5,945 nt of DNA, taken from assembly GCA_003560175.1 (NCBI GenBank), contig PWIZ01000214.1, forward strand, positions 1 through 5,945, read 5' to 3'. Position numbers and translations under genes: made by a program. The stretch is from Halomonas sp. (GTDB lineage Bacteria; Pseudomonadota; Gammaproteobacteria; Pseudomonadales; Halomonadaceae). Shown one piece after another: positions 1 through 5,738 of this stretch (position 1 is its first letter; each line of letters opens with the position of its first letter). The notes beneath the pieces were generated by a model that worked only from the letters and a program-made list of their open reading frames with translations, was not told where the DNA came from and made no database searches.

Positions 1-21
1 CCCGGGGTGGTGACTGAGGAC

Positions 22-39
22 GCTGGGCAGTCGCCCGGC
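22..39 (+). terminator. Weak hairpin, possible end-of-transcript signal of an upstream gene
   Basis: Bases 22-28 (GCTGGGC) pair with 33-39 (GCCCGGC) around an AGTC loop, giving a 7-bp stem with one G-U pair. The following bases (GCGATCCTTTA at 38-48) contain only a short, interrupted T run, so this is at best a weak intrinsic terminator. Its 11-base core AGTCGCCCGGC recurs at 4742-4752 inside the stronger terminator-like hairpin between proX and proW. It overlaps the promoter candidate at 24-52, and both readings are tentative. Confidence 0.2.
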
Positions 40-52
40 GATCCTTTAGCAT
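24..52 (+). promoter_or_regulatory. Candidate sigma70-type promoter for the acyltransferase gene
   Basis: TGGGCA at 24-29 matches four of six bases of the -35 consensus. TAGCAT at 47-52 matches four of six bases of the -10 consensus, and the spacer is exactly 17 bases. It would start transcription near 59-60, leaving a leader of about 37 bases before the ATG at 97. The match is modest and rests on pattern only. Confidence 0.25.
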
Positions 53-96
53 TGTCGCACCCGATACCTCCCGATCCTTCGCCCACGGAGTGACGC

Positions 97-960
97 ATGC
101 CGATCCTCAAGGGCCTCGTCAGCCTTTTGCTGCTCACCCTCAACACCCTGTTCTGGGGCGTGCCCCTGATCCTGCTTACCCTGGTCAAGCTGGTGACCCC
201 GGGGCGTGCCCTGCAGCGCCGCATGTTGCAGGGACTCAACGCCCTGGCCCTCAACTGGATCGGCGTCAACCTGTGGTGGATGCGCCGCTGGCTCAAGCCA
301 CGCATCGAGCTCGAGATTCCCGAAGGGCTCAGCCGGGATCAGTGGTGGCTGGTGATCTCCAACCACCGTAGCTGGACCGATATCTTCGTGCTGTTTTTCG
401 CCCTGCATCGGCGCATTCCCATGCCCCGCTTCTTCCTGAAGCGTCAGCTGATCTGGATCCCCATCGTGGGTCTCGCCTGGTGGGCCCTGGAGTATCCCTT
501 CATGCGCCGCATGAGCGCGGAAGAGCGGGCACGCCATCCCCACCTGGCGCGTCGCGACCATCAGGCCACCGAGCGGATGTGCCGGCGTGCCCGGGAAACC
601 CCCATCGCCATCTTCAACTTTCTCGAGGGAACTCGCTTCACGCCGGCCAAGCGCGACGCCCAGGGAGCGCCCTACCGCAACCTGCTGCGCCCCAGGGCCG
701 GCGGCATCGCCCAGGTGCTGAGCCTTCTCGGGGATCGTCTGGAGGGGATCCTCGACGTGACCCTGAGCTATGACAACCCCGACCCCACTTTCTGGCGTTT
801 CCTGTGCGGGCAGGAGCAGCGCGTCGTCATGAAGGCGCGTATCCTGCCGGTGCCCGCCTGGATGCTAGAGGGCGACTACGACGACCCGGACTACAAGGAA
901 CGCTTCCATTCATGGCTCAACGCCCTGTGGCAGGAAAAGGACGAGTCGCTCTCGCGCTGA
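97..960 (+). CDS. yihG: YihG-type 1-acyl-sn-glycerol-3-phosphate acyltransferase-like membrane protein
   Basis: A 287-residue member of the PlsC/LPLAT superfamily. The family transfers a fatty acyl group from acyl-ACP or acyl-CoA to lysophosphatidic acid at the inner membrane, making phosphatidic acid. The catalytic HX4D motif is at residues 89-95 (NHRSWTD; His90, Asp95). A basic stretch with FFLKRQL lies at 112-118, and the glycerophosphate-binding EGTR motif is at 177-180, followed by FTPAK. A hydrophobic N-terminus (about 6-34) should anchor it in the membrane. The pattern NHRSWTD, FFLKRQL, EYPFMRRMS, FLEGTRFT, AGGIAQVL is that of the YihG subgroup rather than essential PlsC, so it is probably an accessory enzyme that tunes phospholipid acyl composition. 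The length is near that of E. coli YihG (about 310). The ATG at 97 is preceded by GGAG (87-90) at 6-base spacing. Its 3' end overlaps the next gene by 49 bases, implying translational coupling. Family assignment is firm; the exact substrate is inferred. Confidence 0.9.
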   Translation: MPILKGLVSLLLLTLNTLFWGVPLILLTLVKLVTPGRALQRRMLQGLNALALNWIGVNLWWMRRWLKPRIELEIPEGLSRDQWWLVISNHRSWTDIFVLFFALHRRIPMPRFFLKRQLIWIPIVGLAWWALEYPFMRRMSAEERARHPHLARRDHQATERMCRRARETPIAIFNFLEGTRFTPAKRDAQGAPYRNLLRPRAGGIAQVLSLLGDRLEGILDVTLSYDNPDPTFWRFLCGQEQRVVMKARILPVPAWMLEGDYDDPDYKERFHSWLNALWQEKDESLSR

Positions 961-1853
961 TGCTGGCGGCTATGATACTGGGCGGCTGTGCCTCAAGGCC
1001 CGACGCCCCCGACAGCGCGCGGACCGCCAGCGCCGTCGAGAGCGGCGGCTGGGTGGTGGTTCAGCGCGGCGATACCCTAGGCGAGATCGCCCGGCGCGGC
1101 GGCGTTCCCCTGGAACGACTGCAGCGCTTCAACCCCGATGTGAACCCACGGCGCCTCGCCGTGGGCCAGCGTCTGCTGATGCCGACCCAGCAGGAGCGAG
1201 CCCCCTCCGGAGGCCCCTACCGCTACCAGGTGCGGCCCGGTGACACCTACTCGAGCATCGCAAGACGCTTTGGCACGCGCTCCTCGAGCATCCAGGCCGC
1301 CAACCCCGGCGTCGTGCCGACCGGTCTGAGGGTCGGGCAGCTGCTTCAGGTGCCGCTCGCAGGCGGCACGGCCACCGCCAGTCGCTCGCCATCCGCCGGC
1401 TCGAGCGGCGGTTCGAGCGGCAGTTCGAGCAGCGCACCGACCCGGACCAGTCTTCCCGACCCCGGTGACCTGCCCCGCTCCGCGCGCAATTGGCCCTGGC
1501 CACTGGAAGACTACCGCATCGTACGCGCCTTCGGCGCCGACGGCCGCGGCACCCTGCAGCCGATGCTGCTTGCCACCAGTCGCGGTGCCCAGGCCCGCGC
1601 GGTCGCCGACGGCGACGTCCGCTTCGCCGATATCATGCGTCAGCTTGGCCAAGTGGTGATCCTCCATCACGCCGATAACCTGCAGAGCGTCTACGCCCTC
1701 TGCGAGTCGCCGCTGGTGGCCGACGGTGACAGGGTCAGTCGCGGGACCCCGGTGTGCGAGGTTGGCTTCAGCAGCGCCAACGAGCGCTACGACCTGCTGT
1801 TTGACCTTCGCCGCGGCGGCAAACCCATCGACCCCCGCCGCGTCCTACGCTGA
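912..1853 (+). CDS. Outer-membrane lipoprotein with two LysM repeats and a degenerate LytM (M23-like) domain, NlpD/EnvC-like
   Basis: A 313-residue lipoprotein. Residues 1-25 form a signal: a basic n-region (R4, K9, R11), a hydrophobic core (VALALMLAAMIL) and lipobox LGGC with acylated Cys26. Ala27 at +2 predicts sorting to the outer membrane. LysM repeats at about 47-91 and 103-148 should bind peptidoglycan. A Gly/Ser-rich linker spans about 150-185, and a LytM fold spans about 194-313 (WPWPLEDYRIVRAFG, AVADGDVRFAD, GQVVILHH, GKPIDPRRVL). The zinc ligands of active M23 peptidases are absent: no HxxxD after the first glycines, YALCE where YAH is expected, and DLLFDL where LHFE is expected. 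By family analogy (NlpD, EnvC) it would activate amidases rather than cut the wall itself. I chose ATG 912 because the ATG at 960 leaves only nine residues before the cysteine and no positive charge; AAGGA lies about 12 bases upstream of 912. No amidase gene is visible here, so the partner is unknown. Confidence 0.85.
   Translation: MAQRPVAGKGRVALALMLAAMILGGCASRPDAPDSARTASAVESGGWVVVQRGDTLGEIARRGGVPLERLQRFNPDVNPRRLAVGQRLLMPTQQERAPSGGPYRYQVRPGDTYSSIARRFGTRSSSIQAANPGVVPTGLRVGQLLQVPLAGGTATASRSPSAGSSGGSSGSSSSAPTRTSLPDPGDLPRSARNWPWPLEDYRIVRAFGADGRGTLQPMLLATSRGAQARAVADGDVRFADIMRQLGQVVILHHADNLQSVYALCESPLVADGDRVSRGTPVCEVGFSSANERYDLLFDLRRGGKPIDPRRVLR
1395..1430 (+). repeat. Three 12-bp tandem units encoding the Gly/Ser linker
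   Basis: GCCGGCTCGAGC, GGCGGTTCGAGC and GGCAGTTCGAGC follow one another without gaps at 1395-1406, 1407-1418 and 1419-1430. They share TCGAGC and code for AGSS, GGSS and GSSS (residues 162-173) in the flexible linker between the second LysM repeat and the LytM domain. The period is a multiple of three, so changes in copy number would lengthen or shorten the linker without shifting frame. Confidence 0.7.
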
Positions 1854-1919
1854 GCCGCGTCATCTAACCGTCACCCAAGGGGCACCGCCAGCTGACGCTC
1901 GTCGAACAGGTCCGCGCAT

Positions 1920-1938
1920 GGCATCCTTCAAGGATGCC
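1920..1938 (+). promoter_or_regulatory. 19-base inverted repeat spanning the AlkB-like start codon
   Basis: GGCATCCTT (1920-1928) and AAGGATGCC (1930-1938) are exact reverse complements around a single C at 1929. In mRNA this can fold as an 8-bp stem with a UCA loop. The right arm contains the only Shine-Dalgarno-like bases (AAGG, 1930-1933) and the ATG at 1934-1936, so folding would hide the start site. As DNA it could instead be an operator for a dimeric regulator. The symmetry is directly visible; either function is inference. Confidence 0.5.
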
Positions 1939-2536
1939 GACCGAAACCCTGTTGCCCGACCCGCCTCTTTGGCTCACGGCTCCCCTCCTGGGAGAGTCCG
2001 GCGCCGCCCGACTACTGGCCACCCTCAATGCCGAATTGAGCTGGCAGCGCCCGACCCTGCGTCTCTACGGTCGGGAACACGCTATTCCGCGCAGCCAGGT
2101 ATGGATGGGCGACCGGGAGGCCAGCTACCGCTATTCGGGCCGGGAGTTCCACCCCGAGCCCTGGCACCCCGCCGTGGCCGACCTCCGGGACCGAGTGGTC
2201 GACGCCCTGTCCACCGCCGGCGTCGCGGGCCGCTTCAACAGCGTGCTGCTCAACCGCTACGCCGACGGCGAGGAGCGCATGGGCTGGCACAGCGACGATG
2301 AGCCGGAACTTGGCCCCGACCCGCTGATCGCCGCGGTATCGCTGGGCACCGAACGCCCGCTTCGTTTTCGCTGGAAGGATCGTCGCGCCGAGGCCTTCAA
2401 CGTCTGGCTGCCCCACGACAGCCTGCTGGTAATGGGGCCCGGCACCCAGGGCCTACTGCAGCACGCTCTGCTGCCGCGACGCCTGCCGGGCCTGCGCATC
2501 AGCCTAACGTTTCGAGACACTCGACCGGCGGGCTGA
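1934..2536 (+). CDS. AlkB-like 2-oxoglutarate/Fe(II)-dependent dioxygenase (probable DNA/RNA alkylation repair)
   Basis: A 200-residue AlkB-superfamily protein. AlkB enzymes oxidatively remove alkyl groups such as 1-methyladenine and 3-methylcytosine from nucleic acids in the cytoplasm, using Fe(II), O2 and 2-oxoglutarate. The iron triad is visible: His119 and Asp121 in GWHSDDE and His177 in LLQHALL. The cosubstrate residues also fit: Asn107 and Tyr109 in LNRYADG (compare Asn120/Tyr122 of E. coli AlkB), and Arg188 and Arg194 in RISLTFR (compare RYNLTFR of AlkB). SLGTERPLRFR at 136-146 is another family hallmark. The overall pattern, including HSDDEPELG, resembles the short ALKBH2/ALKBH3-like branch more than classical E. 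coli AlkB. The start is less certain: AAGG touches the ATG, leaving no normal spacing, and a 19-base inverted repeat covers it. No better in-frame ATG or GTG lies upstream. The gene lies 80 bases after the lipoprotein gene with no clear terminator between, so read-through expression is plausible. No ada, alkA or other repair gene is present. Confidence 0.88.
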   Translation: MPTETLLPDPPLWLTAPLLGESGAARLLATLNAELSWQRPTLRLYGREHAIPRSQVWMGDREASYRYSGREFHPEPWHPAVADLRDRVVDALSTAGVAGRFNSVLLNRYADGEERMGWHSDDEPELGPDPLIAAVSLGTERPLRFRWKDRRAEAFNVWLPHDSLLVMGPGTQGLLQHALLPRRLPGLRISLTFRDTRPAG

Positions 2537-2562
2537 CACGAGACGACGGCATGGATTCAGGC

Positions 2563-2574
2563 CGACCATGGTCG
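2563..2574. repeat. 12-bp perfect palindrome in the convergent gap
   Basis: CGACCATGGTCG reads identically on both strands and ends immediately beside the proV stop codon (2575-2577). The gap between the AlkB-like stop and the proV stop is only 38 bases (2537-2574). There is no T run on either side, so it is not a recognisable intrinsic terminator. It may be chance, or a pause or roadblock site between the two converging genes. Confidence 0.3.
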
Positions 2575-3630
2575 CTAGCCACGCTTGCCCGACTCGGAAG
2601 CGGCCTCAAGGGGGACCAGGGCGCGCATCACGTCCTGCATGGTCAGCATGCCCACCGGCCGACCCTCGCGCATGACACGGAAGACCGCTTCTGCTTCGCC
2701 GCCAGAGCGCACCAGCACGTTTTCCAGATTCGATTGCTCATCGATATCTCCCGTCCACTCGCGATCGGGGTCATCCAGCGGCGCCATCACCGAACGGACC
2801 CGCAGCACCCGCGCGCGATTGATATCGCTGATGAAGTCGACAATATAGGGATCCCCGGGATTGAGCAGGATCTCCTGGGGATCGCCCTGCTGAACGACCA
2901 GACCATCCTTGAGAATCACCAGATGATCGGCCAGCTTCAGCGATTCGTCCAGATCGTGGGTGATGAAGACAATGGTCTTGCTCAGCTCGCGCTGCAGCTC
3001 CAGCAGCAGGTCCTGCATGTCGGAGCGAATCAGCGGATCCAGCGCCGAAAACGCCTCGTCCATCAGCATAATCGGCGAGTTGGATACCAGCGCACGGGCG
3101 ATTCCCACGCGCTGCTGCATGCCGCCGGACAGCTGGTGGGGATACTGGGACTCGTTGCCCTCGAGCCCCACCCGCTTGAGCCACTGCATGGCCTCCTGCT
3201 GGTAGTCGGCAACGTCGAAGCCGCGCACGTCGAGCGCCATCCCGGCATTTTCCAGCACGGTACGATGCGGCAGCAGCGCAAACTTCTGGAAGATCATCGA
3301 CAGTCGTTCACGGCGCAACTGTCGCAGCTCATCCAGCGAGTAAGACACGATGTTGTCACCATCGATGAGAATATCGCCCGCCGTGGGTTCGATCAGACGA
3401 TTGATATGTCGAATCAGGGTCGACTTGCCTGACCCCGACAGGCCCATGATGACGGTGATCTCACCGTCGCGGATGTCGACATTGATATCCTGCAGGCCGA
3501 GCACATGCCCATGCTGCTCCAGGAGTTCGGCCTTGCCCATACCCGCCTTCACATGCTCCAAGGCCGCAAGCGGCGTCGGGCCAAAAATCTTGTAGAGATC
3601 CCGGATAGTGATCTTGACCTGAGTCGTCAC
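2575..3630 (-). CDS. proV: Glycine betaine/proline ABC importer ATPase ProV
   Basis: A 351-residue cytoplasmic ATPase that powers uptake of a quaternary-amine osmolyte through ProW. Visible motifs are Walker A GLSGSGKST (63-71), Q-loop Gln115 (IFQKFALLPHRT), signature LSGGMQQR (167-174), Walker B IMLMDEAF (187-194) with Asp191-Glu192, D-loop SALD (195-198) and switch His225 (FITHDLDE). The long N-terminal lead-in (KIFGP through HVLGLQD, residues 14-48) before the core is typical of ProV/OpuAA. Only about 80 residues follow the ATPase core. They end in one CBS-like stretch (NLENVLVR to GMLTMQDVMRAL), whereas E. coli ProV (about 400 residues) has two CBS repeats used in osmosensing. The start is GTG at 3628-3630, preceded by AAGGA (3637-3641) at 6-base spacing. 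That Shine-Dalgarno overlaps the proW TAA stop, so the two are tightly coupled. It is the last gene of the operon. Confidence 0.95.
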   Translation of the reverse strand: MTTQVKITIRDLYKIFGPTPLAALEHVKAGMGKAELLEQHGHVLGLQDINVDIRDGEITVIMGLSGSGKSTLIRHINRLIEPTAGDILIDGDNIVSYSLDELRQLRRERLSMIFQKFALLPHRTVLENAGMALDVRGFDVADYQQEAMQWLKRVGLEGNESQYPHQLSGGMQQRVGIARALVSNSPIMLMDEAFSALDPLIRSDMQDLLLELQRELSKTIVFITHDLDESLKLADHLVILKDGLVVQQGDPQEILLNPGDPYIVDFISDINRARVLRVRSVMAPLDDPDREWTGDIDEQSNLENVLVRSGGEAEAVFRVMREGRPVGMLTMQDVMRALVPLEAASESGKRG

Positions 3631-3639
3631 GTTCAGTCC

Positions 3640-4674
3640 TTACTGCCGTTCGGCGGTGTTGATGCGCGCCAGGGACGCCTTGGTCACTCGATCAAGAATC
3701 ACGGCGAGAATCACGATTCCCAGCCCGGATACCAGGCCGACCCCCAGTTCGAGGTTGCGAATGCCTCGCAGCACCAGCACACCCAGTCCGGGCGCCGACA
3801 CCAGGGAGGCGATCACCACCATGGCCAGGCTCATCATGATGGTCTGATTGACGCCGGCCATGATATTAGGCAGCGCCAGCGGAATCTGGACCTTGAAGAG
3901 TTTCTGGCGAGGGGTCATTCCGAAAGCGTCGGCGGCCTCGATCACATCGGGATCGACCAGCCGGATACCCAGGTTGGTGAGTCGAATGACCGGCACGATG
4001 GCATAGAGAATGATGGCAATACCGTAGAGCTTCGACTCCGTCACGCTGAACAGGAAGATCAGCGGAATCAGATAGACGAAGGGCGGCAGCGTCTGGAGCA
4101 TATCCAGCACGGGTGTGGTGTAGCGCTGCAGGGTGTTGCTCCGGGACATGGCAATGCCGATAGGCACCCCCAGCAGCACACAGATGAAGGCGCAGACCAG
4201 AATGATGGCCAGCGTCTGCATGGCATGGTCATAGTGGTCGATGAAGGCCAGCAGCCCCAGGCTGACGGCCACCAGGGCGACCAGCTTGAAAGATCGTGTC
4301 ACACCGAAGACCACCAGCATCAGCAGCATGATGGTCAGCCACCAGGGGCTTGTCGTCATCGCATAGAGCGCACCGTCCAGGAGCCAACTGAGAGGCTGCG
4401 TCAGCGGGTCGAGCACGAGGCTGAGCAAGTCCTTGACCGCCAGAAAGCCCTGCTCCAGCCCCAGGGTCAGGTCGCGAGAGCGCGGAATGGCACCACAGGC
4501 GTCATGAAGGGCGTTCAAGGAGGGAAAGGGCATTTCCCACCAGGACGCATCGCTGGCCTGGGTGCCGCTGGTCCGGGCAAGGAGGTCAGCCATGGACATG
4601 GGGCCATCATTCTGGCCAGACGCACACCACTCATCCAGGCCGAGCCCGGAAAAGAGAGATTGATAGCTTGACAT
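3640..4674 (-). CDS. proW: Glycine betaine/proline ABC importer permease ProW
   Basis: A 344-residue inner-membrane permease, close to the length of E. coli ProW (354). The first 100 or so residues are largely soluble, the usual N-terminal extension of ProW and absent from the shorter ChoW/CbcW-type permeases (about 280 residues). Hydrophobic segments follow at about 107-126, 129-146, 152-176, 197-213, 216-236, 274-294 and 311-331. The cytoplasmic EAA loop that docks on the ATPase lies at about 244-271 (VIEAADAFGM through IPLALPNI; Glu246, Gly252, Pro265). The ATG at 4672-4674 has only a poor Shine-Dalgarno (AGAG inside a 12-bp palindrome), so translation may be modest or depend on coupling. 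It follows proX after 95 bases containing a terminator-like hairpin and is 9 bases from proV. Its role is the translocation channel for the osmolyte delivered by ProX. Confidence 0.95.
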   Translation of the reverse strand: MSSYQSLFSGLGLDEWCASGQNDGPMSMADLLARTSGTQASDASWWEMPFPSLNALHDACGAIPRSRDLTLGLEQGFLAVKDLLSLVLDPLTQPLSWLLDGALYAMTTSPWWLTIMLLMLVVFGVTRSFKLVALVAVSLGLLAFIDHYDHAMQTLAIILVCAFICVLLGVPIGIAMSRSNTLQRYTTPVLDMLQTLPPFVYLIPLIFLFSVTESKLYGIAIILYAIVPVIRLTNLGIRLVDPDVIEAADAFGMTPRQKLFKVQIPLALPNIMAGVNQTIMMSLAMVVIASLVSAPGLGVLVLRGIRNLELGVGLVSGLGIVILAVILDRVTKASLARINTAERQ

Positions 4675-4675
4675 G

Positions 4676-4687
4676 AAGAGATCTCTT
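4676..4687. repeat. 12-bp palindrome just upstream of the proW start
   Basis: AAGAGATCTCTT is perfectly palindromic and covers positions -13 to -2 relative to the proW ATG on the minus strand, where a Shine-Dalgarno would normally sit. The only purine-rich ribosome-binding candidate for proW lies inside it. The RNA stem it could form is short and AU-containing, so strong sequestration is unlikely, and a chance palindrome is possible. Confidence 0.3.
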
Positions 4688-4722
4688 GACAGTCGTCACG
4701 GATCGGAAAGACATCAACGCAT

Positions 4723-4754
4723 GAGAGAAAAGTGCCGGGCGAGTCGCCCGGCAC
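4723..4754 (-). terminator. Terminator-like hairpin between proX and proW (probable partial terminator)
   Basis: Read on the minus strand, downstream of proX, GTGCCGGGCG (4745-4754) pairs perfectly with CGCCCGGCAC (4732-4741) around a 3-base ACT loop. It is followed at once by TTTTCTCTC (4723-4731). A 10-bp GC-rich stem plus a T-rich tail is the standard intrinsic-terminator form. proW and proV continue on the same strand without a convincing promoter of their own, so the likely role is partial termination or protection of the proX 3' end. That would give more binding protein than membrane complex, as in many binding-protein-dependent operons. Confidence 0.75.
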
Positions 4755-4769
4755 CTGCACTACCGCGGT

Positions 4770-5738
4770 TCAGTTGAGAAGGTTCACCAGCCGTTCCCGG
4801 GCAGCATCACTGACCCAGCCCGACCAGTCGTCGCGATACTCGGTCAGGAAGTAGACGGTGGCTTCCTGACCCGAGGCGTTGTTGTCATCCATCCAGGCCA
4901 GGATGTCGCTCATGTCAGACGTGCGGAACGTCATGAGGCTAAGCATCTCGGCGACTTCGGGCTCGCGCTCCTTGAACTCGGTGGTGACCGAGGTCAGCAC
5001 TGTGGCAGCCGGAAAATCGGATACCCCCGGGTTGTCGGCGTTTTGCGTCTGGTTGCGTGTGTGGATGGCGGTATCGTAGTCGCCCAGGTCAACCCGGGTC
5101 ATCTCATACTTGCCCATCGGCACGGTCGGGCCCCAATAGTAGCCGAACCAGGGCTCGTTGTTCTGTGAAGCCGAGGCCATCGAGGAGGCCAGGGTTTCGC
5201 CGGAGCCGTGATTGAAGATCTCGATGTCGGCGTCTTCAAGATTCAGCGCGCGGATCAGGTTGTCACTGACTACGCGACACCCCCAGCCGTCCGGACAATT
5301 GTTGAACTGGAAGTCGACGAGTTCCGGATTCGCCATGATCCCTTCGATGGTGGTCAGCTCTGGATGCTCCTCGGCCAGATAGCTGGGAATCCACCAGCCT
5401 TCGATTCCGCCCGGGTCAAGCACCCTGCCCAGCCGCTCGACCCGCCCCTGCTCCTCCAGACGCAGATAAGCCTCGCCGGCGGAATTCAACCAGAGCTCGG
5501 TTACGATATCGGGCTCGCCGTTTTCGGCCACTGAGGTAACCGCGGGAACCGTGTCGGAGGGCACCACCGAGACGTCACAGCCATAACCCTGTTCCATCAG
5601 GAATTGCGCCACGCCGGTGACGACTTCGTTGGACGCCCAGCCCATTTCGGTGATGGTGACATCGCCACAGTCGGCAAAGGCCAGGCCCGGCGCCAGCAGG
5701 GAAGCAGAAAGCACAGCGGATGAAAGTGATTTTTTCAA
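4770..5738 (-). CDS. proX: Periplasmic glycine betaine/proline betaine-type binding protein ProX (OpuAC family)
   Basis: A 322-residue precursor of the periplasmic receptor that captures the osmolyte and delivers it to ProW. The signal peptide spans about 1-22 (MKKSLSSAV, hydrophobic core, AFA before Asp23). Three tryptophans align with the betaine cage of E. coli ProX: Trp83 (TELWLNSAGEAY), Trp152 (NNCPDGWGC) and Trp202 (FGYYWGP). Cys148 and Cys154 match the CNPGWGC disulfide of that protein, and Cys24 and Cys54 could form a second one. The mature part is strongly acidic, with roughly 50 Asp/Glu, about 13 Arg and only two Lys, as expected of a periplasmic protein in a salty environment. The start is TTG (5736-5738) with GAGGT at 8-base spacing; no alternative ATG keeps the signal peptide. 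It is first in the operon, unlike E. coli where proX is last. Substrate could be glycine betaine, proline betaine or choline; the cage supports a quaternary amine but not which one. Confidence 0.93.
   Translation of the reverse strand: MKKSLSSAVLSASLLAPGLAFADCGDVTITEMGWASNEVVTGVAQFLMEQGYGCDVSVVPSDTVPAVTSVAENGEPDIVTELWLNSAGEAYLRLEEQGRVERLGRVLDPGGIEGWWIPSYLAEEHPELTTIEGIMANPELVDFQFNNCPDGWGCRVVSDNLIRALNLEDADIEIFNHGSGETLASSMASASQNNEPWFGYYWGPTVPMGKYEMTRVDLGDYDTAIHTRNQTQNADNPGVSDFPAATVLTSVTTEFKEREPEVAEMLSLMTFRTSDMSDILAWMDDNNASGQEATVYFLTEYRDDWSGWVSDAARERLVNLLN

Noticed and set aside
46..561. 171-codon minus-strand open frame opposite the acyltransferase
   Set aside because: It is rich in Gly, Gln, Glu and His, has no recognisable domain and is antisense to a strongly motif-supported gene.
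804..911. Longer N-terminus for the LysM lipoprotein beginning at 804
   Set aside because: It would place 36 Arg/Gly-rich residues before the signal sequence, which would be incompatible with a normal lipoprotein signal.
1918..2301. Alternative frame starting at ATG 1918, which has a better Shine-Dalgarno than the AlkB-like start
   Set aside because: The encoded 128 residues become Arg/Pro/Gly-rich and overlap the AlkB core in another frame. I kept the site only as a possible coupling start.
2537..2574. Bidirectional terminator between the AlkB-like gene and proV
   Set aside because: There is a 12-bp palindrome but no T run on either strand, so an intrinsic terminator is not supported.
2551..3432. 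293-codon plus-strand open frame opposite proV
   Set aside because: The product is the low-information reverse of a conserved ATPase, and proV on the other strand carries every ABC motif.
3505..4671. 388-codon plus-strand open frame opposite proW
   Set aside because: It lies entirely antisense to a clear ProW, its product is rich in His, Gln, Gly and Asp without hydrophobic core or family motifs, and it looks like the complement of a GC-rich membrane-protein gene.
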